DNA of 64,000 bases, from positions 1,922,001 to 1,986,000 of the forward strand of contig CADCSX010000008.1 in NCBI GenBank assembly GCA_902805475.1. The letters are read 5' to 3'. Positions within the stretch are counted from its first letter, which is position 1, and every line of letters begins with the position of its first letter. Source of the stretch: Entonaema liquescens. Taxonomy: Eukaryota > Ascomycota > Sordariomycetes > Xylariales > Xylariaceae. Below, piece after piece: positions 48,911 through 61,100 of the stretch. The position numbers and the translations under genes are program-made. The notes below the pieces were generated by a model. It was not told where the DNA came from, searched no databases, and saw nothing but the letters and a program-made list of their open reading frames with translations.

Positions 48911-50455
48911 TTACCAAACTTCGTCGTTACCCTTGACCATTTCCATAGTTGGTGTCTTGGGCTGTAGCTGCTTCATCCTTTTCCGGTCTGCCTTCGTGAC
49001 CAACGACGGCGTGATAGGAACTACGGGCGAAAATGGCTGATACGGCGAGTAGGGAACCGGCGCACCAGTCCATGGTGTCCGGAGCCCCGAAGGCGATAGA
49101 GGGAGAGCCCTTTCAAACGTCGTTTGCTTCGTCGTATGTGCCGAAGGCGAACTAAGCGAAGGCTCATAAGCTCGTAGCGGAAGAGTACCACCAGTCCGGA
49201 TGGCTGAAGGGGCATTTGGTCGTGAGAAAGATCGCTGTTCTGGCCCGGGCGAAGTCGGGAATGTCGCTCCAGGTTTCGGGGACGCTGGAAGAGAAGGAAA
49301 GCGGCTGACGCCCGGCTTCGGCGACGAAGGTAACCCGACGAGAGGCGCCGTAGACCGTTCTGAAACTGCTGATACCGGATCGGGTTCCGTGTACTGCGAA
49401 TTGCTTCGCAGATGACCAAGCCGTTCGTCGATGCTTTGTGTACTCTCCGGAGAGATATCCGGGGGAGTGATGGGCGCTACTGGTCCGTGCTGTCTGCTTG
49501 CCCGTACATATGGGGCCTGGTCTGTCGGAACTGGGGGTGGAGATGCCGGTGCATAATGCCGGGGAGGAATTGCTCTTAATTCCTCCTCCTCCTGGCGTGG
49601 AAAAGTGCCCGACATAGGCGTCATAATCGGAGACGAGATACTAATGCCTTTGACATTCTTCTTTCGGGGCGATTTGAAAGCGGATAGAATAGAAGATGCT
49701 CGGGACTGAGGCTTTTCTGCATCAGACTGTGCAAGATCTAGGCTCGCAGGCTTGTTCTTGCTCCTCTTCAATATTCCCTGCTTTGGAGTTTGCTGCTGAG
49801 AGAGAGGCGCGGGTGGCTGTTCCAGGGTAACGCCTGCTTCTTTGGCGGCTTCTTGCTCTAGTACGAGCTTGTACATTTCTTCTAGCTGCTGTTGTGCCAT
49901 CTCGCGGTCTGCTGCAACGACTCGCGGATCGACCAAAGGATTGACTCCGAGTGTACTTGTGGAATGAAGTGAGGGGACAATATAAGGGCTCGTTGGGCTT
50001 ATCGGGCTCCTTGCACTTAGCGGTGTTTGTGGTGTTGGGTAAGAAAAGTTCTTGATAGGCGACTTGGGCGGATCGAGACCGTACTGAGGCTGGCCGCCAG
50101 GTTGCTCCGGTGGTAAGAAAGCAAATTGATATGGGAACTGGCCTTCTAGGTCTTCCTCTCCTGCTGAAAGATGCTCACGGCGCTTCTTTGCCAAGATAAG
50201 TATAAGAGCAGCGACTACAACGAGCGAAAGGGCATATGATCCAACAATGCCACCGATCTGCGCGGGGAGATAAGATGTGCTCCGAAGGGCTCCAGCCGAG
50301 AGAGGAGGTCCTTCTTCAGGCGTTGGAGCTGGATCAAAATAGTTGCTTTGGAGGTCTTGTATTACGGAAGCAGAACAAAAAGGAGCGAACGTTGGAAAAA
50401 GAAGAAGCAAGGCAAACCGAAGCGAGGAAGGCGTTCTATAAAGCCCTAGTTGCAT
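48911..50455 (-). CDS. conserved single-pass membrane protein, uncharacterised
   Basis: Intronless, 514 aa. An N-terminal signal sequence (residues 1 to about 29, LRFALLLLFPTFAPFCSA) is followed by a short extracellular segment, one transmembrane helix at about 67-89 (GGIVGSYALSLVVVAALILI) and a basic KKRR stop-transfer. The cytosolic part of about 420 residues is Pro/Ser-rich and mostly disordered, with a short coiled-coil-like stretch near residues 180-205 and a basic patch (SPRKKNVKG). The C-terminus ends PKTPTMEMVKGNDEVW. I recall similar tails in hypothetical proteins of other filamentous ascomycetes, but I know no assigned function. Topology suggests a surface or endomembrane protein with a large cytosolic scaffold, possibly phosphorylated at its many SP/TP sites. 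Confidence 0.85.
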   Translation of the reverse strand: MQLGLYRTPSSLRFALLLLFPTFAPFCSASVIQDLQSNYFDPAPTPEEGPPLSAGALRSTSYLPAQIGGIVGSYALSLVVVAALILILAKKRREHLSAGEEDLEGQFPYQFAFLPPEQPGGQPQYGLDPPKSPIKNFSYPTPQTPLSARSPISPTSPYIVPSLHSTSTLGVNPLVDPRVVAADREMAQQQLEEMYKLVLEQEAAKEAGVTLEQPPAPLSQQQTPKQGILKRSKNKPASLDLAQSDAEKPQSRASSILSAFKSPRKKNVKGISISSPIMTPMSGTFPRQEEEELRAIPPRHYAPASPPPVPTDQAPYVRASRQHGPVAPITPPDISPESTQSIDERLGHLRSNSQYTEPDPVSAVSERSTAPLVGLPSSPKPGVSRFPSLPASPKPGATFPTSPGPEQRSFSRPNAPSAIRTGGTLPLRAYEPSLSSPSAHTTKQTTFERALPLSPSGLRTPWTGAPVPYSPYQPFSPVVPITPSLVTKADRKRMKQLQPKTPTMEMVKGNDEVW

Positions 50456-51873
50456 TGTGTGCGACCCAGATCTTCATGAGAGATACTATATCCCGACTCC
50501 TTAGTCAAACCTCCTGGCGGATCTATCGAAACACATTCTGATGGAAATCCGACAAGGTAAGACGCAAAGTCGGGAGGACAAAGGGTATATAGCGGCTGGT
50601 GATGTTCGGCAGTGTGTCGAGGTGGGCCGAAATGTGAGATGCTAACAGGAGCAGACAGGCGCTTTGGGTGTGAACTGGCCTCTCACTCGTCAGCCCCCCT
50701 CCAAGCACTTGGCTCCATGCATAATAGCCCCCAGCGAAAGCGCCCAGTGAGGGTAGCAGATTGCCATATTCATATCTATAGAGAGTAGTGGTAGATGCCG
50801 TTCTCCCCAATCTGGTTGGAGGAGGACATTGTGGCGACAGGGGATTTAAGCGCCGACGAGTTAAGCGTTATAGCTGATTGGGTGCGGATTTCAACAACAT
50901 CACCCAACCCCACCCTTCAACTCTTCCCCTTGCGCTTCTGCAGGTCACCTTCGCCTCTGTTCCCGCCGATTGGCTAGATTAGGCTCATCTGTACCGACAG
51001 GTTTGCGAGGTTTGAACCCCGACTCCATGCAGCGTACATCGACATGAACGAATAAATGGTGACCGTAAGGCCTCAACCTAGTCTTAAAAGATGATAATAA
51101 AAGGCGCGACCCATTCCTTTTAATTCATCACACCTGTGACATATCAAGGTCTTTTGAGTAGACTCGTCTTAAAGTACGATTTTGGTATGGTCTTGTGAAA
51201 GTGATGGGCACAGATCACAATGAAGCCATGGCCCATGTGCGGCTAGAAGATAGCATTGTTTTGAGAAACATGTTTCTTAGGGCCGTCAACATGATTGGCC
51301 GACAGTAAGAAACAAAAGTGCCTCCCCCTTGATGCTGGTTGATGGTGAATGCAGTGTGACCAGTCAATCCAGAGATAGTGGATGAAGGGAAATGCAAGGG
51401 AATAAGGAGCGGGACCAGTTCAAATCGGGAACCCTCCAATTTGGGGTTTATTTAGTACTTGGGTACCTCCAACCTTCATAACATTAGGTAGGTAGTATGT
51501 ATAACATTAAGTAGTACAGTGCATAACTGTATAATTACCTACCTTACCTAACATAATATGATATGACCAGTATCCAGCCGATAGGTATCACCTGACTTGG
51601 TGATCTGTAAGCGATAAGCGTCAATCCCTTAACTGGAAGCTTCAATTCCAACCGAAAACAGTACGTCGCGTCCGCGTCTCCCTTAAGACGCGTTCCCCTG
51701 CTTCATTCATACATGTGCCTAAACTGAATTAGGCGAACTGAACTCAGCCTTGACTTTGTTACTGTCCATGATTTAAGAATACAACAGTTCGAGTATATAT
51801 ATATATATAATCATATACTGATTGATTCTTTGTCATTTAAATTCGCCATTCCGATGAGCGAGTATCTCCCGTC
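50456..51873. other. divergent intergenic region
   Basis: Lies between the start codons of the membrane protein (-) and the helicase (+), so it holds both promoters. A TATATATA run at about 51794-51808 precedes the helicase ATG by about 65 bp. No gene seen. Confidence 0.5.
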
Positions 51874-54800
51874 ATGCCGGGCACCGAGGGCAATGATTTA
51901 TTCAGATCGCTGAATCAAGCACAGTCCCGTGCTGTCAGCTCCCGCGCACCCACCGTCGCCATATTAGCTGGTCCGGGTAGTGGTAAAACTCATACTCTCA
52001 CCTCTCGTGTCGTTTGGCTCATCGACCATGTTGGAATCCGGCCATGCGATATCATTGTTGCAACTTTCACTGTCAAGGCATCTAACGAGATGAGAATGCG
52101 CATTGGTCAGGCGCTAGGGAATGGTCGCGAAAAGAAGATCGTATTGGGCACTTTCCACAGTATTTCTCGTAAATATCTGGCCACATATGGCCAACGTATA
52201 GGGCTGGACCCCAAGTTCGGTATTGCAGATGATTCTGACTCGAGGGCTATTATCAAGCGTATTTGCAAAAGACTAGATGCTCAAATCGACCCTGCTATGG
52301 CTCGTGGCTGGATCAGCAAGCGCAAGGCTAAAGGGACTTCTGATGAACAAGCTGGCAAGACGAAAAAAGGGGATGATATCAAATCTAAGGCCCTGGAACA
52401 ATGCTATCAAGAATATCAGACTTATCTCGAGCGGGCGAATCTGCTTGATTATGACGATCTTCTTACCCGTTGCGTTGAGCTCCTTCGTAAATTTCCCGAC
52501 TGCGTCCGGAATATCGAGACTGTCTTGATCGACGAATATCAAGATACCAATGGAGTGCAGTATGACTTAATGAAGCTTTTCGCTCAGAAGAATCGACGTA
52601 TAACGATAGTTGGTGACCCGGATCAGAGTATCTATGGCTGGCGATCGGCAGAAATAAGAAATCTTCATCGTCTACTTGGTGACTTTCCTGGTACCGACGA
52701 AATATCCCTCGAAGAAAACTATAGGTCGTCAAGTTCCATTCTTGACGCGTCCTTGAGGGTCATTCAGCAAGATGAAGAAAGATACAAGAAAGCCCTCTTG
52801 CCAGTCCACGCTAAAGGTACTCGACCAGTCCTCCGTATGCTTAAAAACTCGACGACGGAGGCCGATTGGATTGTCTCGGAGATCAAGCGGATTAAGTTAA
52901 TGTCGGGAAATATGATAAATTCCAACGACATCGCGATTTTGCTCCGATCTGCCTCATTATCCAGGCATATCGAATCCGCTCTGGGTAGAGAAGGTATCGC
53001 TTACCGAATGGTTGGTATGTATTTTGTAATCGCCTGTACTCGTTTACCCTGATTTTCGTGCTGACGTCGAATGCTTAGGTGGTTTCAAGTTCTATGAACG
53101 GGCCGAAATTAAGACCATATTGGATTACTTGAGAGTCATATATCAGCCCGATAACAACGATGCCCTTGCACGTATTATGAACGTACCGAAGCGAGGCATC
53201 GGTGATGTAACTGCTAGGTCACTGCTGGAAGAAGCTGAGCGCAATTCTATGAGCCTATGGGAGTTGTTGAGAAAGCACTGTCGAGGCGAGCGAACAGCGA
53301 AAACGACCATCAGGAAGCAGACGGAGCAAAAAATCAGCGGCAGCCTTATTAAATTAATTACCAACTTGCAAAATCAGTTACAGCCAAGCGAAGGGACCCC
53401 TGTGAATTTGGTTGACGTTATCAATCAACTACTTAAAGACTTACAATTCGAGAAGCACCTTGAGGAGACGCATGGACCAGAGTATGAGTTGCGATGGGCA
53501 AATGTGCAAGAATTCGTGAGCCTTGTTACAGAGTTTATGAATCAGGATAGACCAGAAGAAGAGATGCTTCCAGTTCTTGAAGATACCCAACAGACATCAG
53601 ACGACAACGTACTGGCACGATTCTTGGCGAATGTTTCGCTAGCCTCCGATAAACAAACTGATGACAAGGATAAGGACGGGAAGCCTCAAGTCACAGTCTC
53701 TACGATCCATGCTGCAAAGGGCCTAGAATGGCCTGTCGTCTTCATCCCAGCAGTCTATAAGGGATCTATACCGCATATGCGGTCTGATGACGCCAAGGAA
53801 GAGCGACGTCTCCTCTATGTGGCAATGACTCGGGCCCAGAGCTTACTATACCTTAGCTGTCCTTTGTATTCCTCTGGTGGTAGTAAAGAAGCTCTTCAAA
53901 CCTCCCCTTTTATTGAAAATCTCCCATCCTCAACCTTCCTTAAGAAGGGACCGTCTCTTGACCGTCCGGTTATGTCAGAAATAGCCAGGATATTAGGAAG
54001 AAGCCTGCCTTCGGAAACTTCTATTTACAAAGGCATGCCGATGATGGCAGCTGTAGAGGACAATACTTACCCAGTAGATCCGAGCCAGGCGCAGGAATCT
54101 TCCACTGTTTCAAGCGGTCGCGGATACGCTCAGCGTCCCGAAAAGCATAAACGTCAGAAACTTAACCACACAAGTGCTCAGATTGCTGAGGAATCGATCG
54201 ATGGCTGGGCTGCCCCGTACGCAACGACAATGCAAAGATCTGGTTCATTTACAGTACCTCAGCCGCCACCACAATTAGGTTTCACGACGGCTGGGGCCCA
54301 TTATGCGACCGTTGGTGAAACCGAGGCAGGCAAGGCTGCCACAAAGTCCCTTCCACGGCCAGCAACAAAAAGGCCAGCAACAAATCGTGCCCCTTCTCAA
54401 AGGAGTTTAATAGGTTACGGATATGGTGTAACGAACCACGACAAGTCTAAGCAGCTTGAAGATACTATATCCGAAGCGTCCCCGAAGTCCAACCAGCCTA
54501 GGAAATATCCCCCTAACCCTTACCAGCGACCCCGAAACGATGGACAACGCAAAGGATCCCAGTTCATCTCATCAACCACAGGATCCCGTCAGATGCAACA
54601 AAATGCTACCACCGAGCCCAGCCTGGAAGATCACAAGTTGGGCTGCGCGAAGTTGTCAAGTAGGCCCTCTACGAATAAACAAATAATAAAAGAGGAGCTG
54701 CCACCGAAACCAAAACAATATACATGTTTCTCGAGTTCGCCGGTCAAACCACAGCCAGCAGACGAGAAAGAAGAAACTGGGAAGGAGAATGAGGTGCCAG

Positions 54801-54982
54801 TGGAGGAGCAGACACGTCCCGCTAAGAGCTTTCACGCCACGACGGTCAACTATGGCCCAAGCGTTGGTTGGAGAGGCGGTGGTATACAGAAACCAGCACC
54901 TCTGGGGCGGAATGGCATCACTCCAATGGATCGTTTAAAGAAACCATTCAAGTTAACTATTAAGCGGCCTAACGTAGCATAG
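51874..54982 (+). CDS. SRS2: UvrD/Rep-family DNA helicase, Srs2 type
   Basis: SF1A 3'-5' helicase of 1014 aa; Srs2 strips Rad51 from single-stranded DNA and limits recombination. Two exons: 51874-53014 and 53079-54982, joined in phase at MVG-GFKFYERAEIK. All SF1 motifs are visible: Q motif LNQAQSRAV, Walker A GPGSGKTHTL, Ia ATFTVKASNEM, II VLIDEYQDTN, III GDPDQSIYGWRSA, IV LEENYRSSSSIL, V TIHAAKGLEWPVVF and VI RRLLYVAMTRAQ. Beyond about residue 660 the chain is low-complexity and basic, as in fungal Srs2, and probably carries protein-interaction sites; I cannot identify a PCNA motif. A UvrD-type alternative is unlikely given the fungal tail. The gene is intact and ends 283 bp from the convergent deacetylase. 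Confidence 0.93.
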
Positions 54983-55264
54983 AAATAGCCTTAACGCATA
55001 ACCACGAGCATAGAAGCCAAGCAAGAATATTTAACTTTTTTTGATAAACTAAGATGACTGGGTATTGCAGTGGTGAGCTCCCATCTGATAGAGATCTAAA
55101 TATCAAGTCTTGTCTACTAAGCATGTAAACCCAATTCGGTTATGTGACAACATTCTATGCCGATATAAATATACCGCCTGACTCCGTGACCTTTAGATAT
55201 AAACAATTTTATGTCTTCAAGCGTGCCTATTTATCACCAACAGCTTCCCTTCTCCGGCTTTAAA

Positions 55265-56641
55265 CTATGAGCGATTAAACACCTTCGTACCGAACTTCCA
55301 CACCTCGTCGACAATGAGATCAGTACGGTTCTCTGTCCGCTTCTCGGATAAAACTACTAGGTCCGCATCCGCACCGTCATCAAGACACCCCTTGATCCCC
55401 TGCAAGCCTAACATGGCGGCCGGCGTCGACGTAACTGCTTTCAGGGCTTGGGGTATGGTTGCGCCAGACCAGCTGAGGAAATTGGAAACGCATTCAATCA
55501 ATGTTATCGAGCTAGTAAATAAGTTAGCTATGCCATTGTTTGGTTGGTCATTCAGAGGTTGGTGGTGGTCCTTACCTTCCAGCGATTCTATCAGTCCCCT
55601 CTAATATCAATTTGTTACCCTTCTTTATGATATGGCTTGCGCTTTCGCCATTGGTCCATTGGTAAGCACCATCCGGCAAGCCAACCAAATGCATGGAGTC
55701 GGTGACGAGGATGAACCCGTCAGGATGGGCGTTGAAGGCGATCTTGATCGTCGTGGGATGTAAGTGCTCCCCGTCGGCGATGATGCCGAAATAGGGGCGA
55801 GGTAAGCTCTCCGCTAGACCTAGGACGCCGAAGATACCGGGATTTCGGTGGTGGAGGGGTCGCATGGCGTTGAAAAGATGGGTGATCATTGTTGCGCCAG
55901 CGGCGACGGCTGCCGATGCCTGTTCGTATGTAGCTTCTGAATGTCCGATGGAGTAGATGATGCCGCGTTTTGTCAGCTCGGGAATGAGTTTCGTCATCTG
56001 CCCCCGTTCTGGTGCAGCGGTGATCATCTTTATAGGCGTGGGACGGAATTCATCTTCGGGGTCGAGGTTTTCTGCTCCATAGCAGTCCTCTAGATCCTCA
56101 AATGTCTCAGCTTCCCGTATCACATCCACATTGTGAACTCCGTTTTTGGTTGGGCTTAAGAACGGGCCTTCGCAATGGGCACCGAGGGATTCTGCTCCGT
56201 CCTCTGCGATCTGGCGGTATCCTGACGGACCAAGGTATGGTAGGACTCGTTGGTAGAGTTCGCTCCGTTGACTTGTAATTGTAGGAACATAAGATGTAAC
56301 ACCCGTTTTGATCATTTGCTTGTTCAACTCCTTGACCTTTTTGGCATATACGGCGGGTTCGAGGAGGGTTGAGAAATTGAAACCGAAGGCTCCGTTGAGC
56401 TGGCACTCGATAATACCTGGAGATAAGATACGACCGCCGAGGTCAATAACCTCGTCTGGGAGAATGAAATCATCATAGAAAGCAGCTTGGCTTCTAATGA
56501 TCTTTCCAGTGACGGAATTAACCCATAGGTCCTCGTTCAGTAGTTTGTCACCTTTTAAGATGCGGCAGTTGGTGAATTTAGTGATGCCGTTTCGACCATC
56601 CCTTGGTGTCGACTTGGGGATGAGGGTAGAGAGTGAGGCAT
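55265..56641 (-). CDS. N-acetylglucosamine-6-phosphate deacetylase, N-terminal frame uncertain
   Basis: Metal-dependent amidohydrolase converting GlcNAc-6-P to glucosamine-6-P and acetate, an early step of GlcNAc catabolism (dac1/nagA type). Exons 56641-55576 and 55511-55265 join in phase to give GTDRIAGSSITLIECVSNFL. Motifs: QLNGAFGFNF, the metal ligand Glu in GAHCEGPF, GHSEATYEQ, THLFNAMRPLHHRNPG and the catalytic Asp in LVTDSMHL. The frame of the conserved domain has no ATG before TKFTNCRIL and meets a stop at 56702-56700. The only nearby ATG, at 56641, is one frame off; one extra base in the C run at 56619-56616 would give MPHSLPSSPKSTPRDG running into the domain, 437 aa in all. An undetected short first exon is the alternative. 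It neighbours an Ngs1-like and a Ron1-like gene. Confidence 0.9.
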
Positions 56642-58168
56642 CGTGAGTATTAAAAGATAAGCGAAGAAACTGTAAATATATCACTAATATAGGTTTGTAT
56701 TATGTCTTGTCAAGTAGTAGGACTATCGCCCCTTTAGCTAGTATTATGGTCTCCATGAATGAGACAAACCAGAATATGGGAGATCACTCATAGATATGTA
56801 TTTATTTACTCATGATATCACATCGCATATCCGTCTACGCCGAACCGTTGCCGATATTGGGTCCGAGAATTCGGCATTGTGGTGGGAGGCCCAGAACAGT
56901 GTCACTAGCAAAGCCGACGACAGGTGAGGTTCCCCCCTTACTTTCACTTACACAGTTTGACAGTACCTTGATCAGTGGGGCCAGTCAGACGTCAGTCTTG
57001 CGATTGTTACCATCAAGCCGAGTTTTGCGAATGGACTGATACCAATTTACAGGCCAATGGTAGGAACATGTGACTAAAGGGACTGGTCAGCGATCTCTAG
57101 GCGTTTCTAGGCCGATGGGCTGGTTACTAAGAAGGTGTGGCAACCTAGCTGACGAGACTCTTGTGTGAGATGCTCGATACACTGGTTACCATGTGTGGGC
57201 GCCATCGTTTATTGTCGGATCCTTGGTTGAGTCAACAACTGTTACAGTAGATCAATCTTTCTGTGACCATCCATTGCAAAGCGGCGAGACACAAAAGGAA
57301 ATAATTTTTTTTTTTTTGGATCGTGGCCTCTACAGGATTCCCGTCCAGTCCGTCATACCTAGTATAAGGTAACGTTACGAAGTGGTGGGAAGGTTTCTAG
57401 TGAGCGAAGCCCCGATAAGATCAAAGTCATCGATGAAGAGATTATGTATCTAAGGTGGGAAATGAAAATGGGGAATGGAGAATGGAGAATGGGGAATGGC
57501 AAATGGCAAATGATAACTAAAATTAAAGTGGAATAGCGCGGCTTCCCCCAAAAATGACACTTAGTAAGGTTCCAGCCCTCCCCAGATTTAGGTACCATGT
57601 ACTGCCTATCTGTTTTGAGTGGCTCTAAAGGGGGTTATCAGTTTAGGTACCTGGCCTAGCTAGGATAGGTACCTAAATGTCAGGTAGGTCTCTCTCTAAA
57701 CCCGCGGCTTATGCATACTACCATCTTAATTCTGTACCTCTATTCCATCAATACCACCAATTTCTGTAAGCTGTCAATAACACATACCATTCTCATTATA
57801 GCGGATCTCCATAGGTCTGTGTGGATCGCTAGGTAGTCTGTAATCTGTAATCTACTATCGTCAATTCTATTCTCTCTCTCTTTTTCATTCTTACCAAACC
57901 GGTCAAACCGGTCAAACCTCGCGAGGAGGGCTGCACCACATCGGGTGTTTGGCTCCGAGGCTCTCAACACACTCGCTCTACACACCAGCCATACCCCCAA
58001 TTTCATCAGCTTCACACTAACCTATCTTGTGGCTATTTGTCTTCTTCTCTCCTTGTTACACTTGCTGTTGGATGGTGATAGCCCACACTTATCTTTCATG
58101 CTTACATCCTTTGGCTCAGGGTATCTCTGGCTAGTATAGCATCAAGTTGTAACAATACGACAGCAAAA
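56642..58168. promoter_or_regulatory. divergent promoter of the GlcNAc genes
   Basis: The 1.5-kb spacer separates the deacetylase and the GH3-GNAT gene, which point away from each other. GACACAAAA at 57288-57296 matches the Ndt80-type element GNCRCAAAW. A poly-T run lies at about 57306-57317, near-repeats of GGGGAATGG lie around 57470-57500, and a TAGGTACCT-rich patch lies at 57590-57690. Confidence 0.5.
57288..57296 (+). promoter_or_regulatory. Ndt80/MSE-like site
   Basis: GACACAAAA fits GNCRCAAAW at every position. About 0.2 chance matches are expected over this spacer on both strands, so it is suggestive only. Confidence 0.35.
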
Positions 58169-61100
58169 ATGACTAAGTCAGAAAGTGAACTTGACCCACT
58201 ATGGCAGAATCTCGATTGGTACACTCCCTCTTCATTAAGAGCCTCATGGCTAAGCTCCGGCCGGGGCAACCCGGTTGCATGGCTAGAACACTTCGCTAAT
58301 TCTCTCCTATAGGGCCATTGGTCAGATGCTGATCATGGGATGGGATGGTACAGAAGTAACACCTCAAATCAAGAACCTCATTGAGAATCACCATTTGGGT
58401 TCTATCATATTGACAGCAAAAATCTCAAATGTATTTGCACCTCTAAGAACCATATTAATATTTATAGAGTCTTTATGTAGAGAGTATACTAACTATATAT
58501 TATACAGCTGCCGAGCAAACTGCTTCTCTAGTCCAGGAACTTCAGACAATAGCACATCAAGCAGGACATCCCCAACCCCTACTAATCGCTGTTGACCAAG
58601 AAAATGGAGGCGTCAACAGTTTGTTTGATGAAGATTACATCTGCCAGTTTCCCAGTGCGATGGGTGTCGCTGCTACGGGAAGCACGGAGTTGGCCTATAA
58701 CGTAGCAAAAGCTACTGCTACCGAAGTTTCCGCCGTCGGAGTCAATCTCATTCTCGGTCCCGTTTTAGACGTCTTAACCAATGCTCGGCACCAACCCCTC
58801 GGGGTTCGAGCTACTGGAGATGATCCCCAAGAAGCATCCCAGTTTTGTATTGCTGCCATTAACGGGTTCAAGGATGCCGGCGTAGCCACTTGCGGGAAGC
58901 ATTTTCCATCTTACGGAAATATCGATTTCCTCGGCTCTAGCTTAGATATGCCTATCATCACTCAAACTCTGGAAGAGCTTAGCCTTAGTGCACTTGTGCC
59001 GTTCCGGAATGCCATCAGTGCTGGGCGCCTAGACGCTATGTTTGTTGGTGGATGCGGGATCCAGAGTGCTGGAATGAATGTCATGCACGCGTGCCTATCG
59101 GACCAGGTTGTGGACGATCTTTTGAGAAACGAGCTAGGCTTCAAAGGCGTCGCCATCTCGGAATGCCTTGAAATGCAGTCACTCATACAGGAGTACGGCG
59201 TAAAGGGGGGTACTGTAATGGCCGTCGAAGCAGGTAATGATCTAGTGCTCCTGTGCAGAGCACATGATGTACAGCTCGAGGCTATTTCGGGGCTAAAGTT
59301 GGGTGTTGAGAACGGTATTATATCTAAAGATCGGATCTACACTTCCCTCAAGAGAGTGTTGCGGTTGAAGAGCGTGTGCACGTCTTGGCAGAAGGCACTG
59401 AATCCCCCAGGCCTGTCGTTGCTCTCTAAGATACATCCTACGCATCTTGCGCTCTCTCGGAAAGCCTACGATCAGTCAATTGCTGTCGTCCGGGATAAGG
59501 ACAATCTACTCCCCCTTTCTCAAAGCTTACTCCAGGAGGAAGAACTTCTACTACTGACACCACTAGTCAAGCCACTGCCAGCTTCCGCAGCTACTAAAAA
59601 CATCCTGGAAAAGGGTAACAAAGCTCCCTCTATACACGATAGATGGATCCACCAAGAACGTGGAGCAATCATGAGTGGAGAGGGCGTCTTCCGAGAGCTA
59701 GGCAGATCCATAGCTCGTATACGTAACGGCAAACTTCTTCACACATCATACACAGCAAATGGACTCAGACCAGGTTAGGGGAATCTTCACCTCGGACTTA
59801 CGACCAAGCTAACCATCCATAGTGCACGAGAATCTGATCAACAGAGCATCGGCAATTATTATAGTTACGGCTGACGCTAACCGGAATATGTATCAAACAG
59901 GGTTCACGAAGCATGTAGCAATGATGTGCCATATGCTTCGTGGAACCGGCCAAAAGAAGTCGCTCATAGTAGTTGCGGTTAGTTCCCCATACGACTTCGC
60001 AATGGATAAATCCATTGGAACATATGTCTGCACTTTTGATTTTACGGAGACAGCTATGGCTTCTCTTGTTCGTGCTTTATACGGAGAGGTAACCCCTCAG
60101 GGGTCGATGCCGGGAACGATGAGGAAGAGCAAAAAGGTTTCTAAGACAAGACAGCAATGGCTTGTCGAGAACTACGATCGCGAGCGAGATGCCTCTGCCC
60201 TTGGGGAGCTGTTGAAAACTCTAGCTCGCTCAAGCACGCCAAGTCTTCCGTACCTTACGGCAGGAGCCAATTCGTTCGAATTGTTTAATACGCACGTTGA
60301 AGAGGCACATTTTGTGGTTCGGAATAGTAGCACAAAGACATTGTACGGGTTCGTGGCCACCTATTACATAAACGGAGTTGGCGCCATTGGCGCGCTCTTC
60401 GTTGATCCTGCGAAACGAAATGTATCAATTGGCAGGTCATTACACCGCCGTGCCATGCGGGCGTTACTCCAAAAACCAGGTGTTAAGACGGTCCAACTTG
60501 GGCTTACATTCCCGGGGGTCTTTCCAGGGGTACCTGTCGACGAAAGCGGGAGTAACAAGAGCTGGTTTGACAACGTCGGGTGGGATACACAGTTCCCGAA
60601 ACGACTGACGAACATGGTGATTGAAGATCTTAGTGCTTGGACAGCGCCGGAAGGCCTTCTACAAAGCATCCAGCGAGCGAGCCTTAGCTTTGATTTAATC
60701 CACGGACTTGATAACGCCGAGTCGGTGTTAAACCACGTAGCGACACACGCAGGACCCGAGGTCGTTGAACTTTATCGATTTGCACTACATGAAACGAATA
60801 CAAGCGGAGTAGTCCGAGCCAAGAATTCGATGGATAACCTACTAGGAACAGTCATCATATGCACGGCGGGAAGTCGCTTGTCAACATATATCCCTTCACT
60901 TCACTCGGTTAGTGGCGAAGATATTGGCGGCATCATTGCTCCAATAGTGCCTTCTACAGCCCAGTCAAGATTAATCCTTCAAGGGCTCGTATTCATGGGC
61001 GTGAGACAGAATAAGGCGCACAAGTCTGCAAAAAGCGTCCTTAGCTGGGTAAGCAGTCCTGAAGCTCGTATCAGGTATGATCGTTGTAGCTGAGATGTCT

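Noticed and set aside
50990..51030. GGTTCAAAC on the minus strand as a tRNA T-loop
   Set aside because: The stem does not pair at two positions and no cloverleaf can be drawn.
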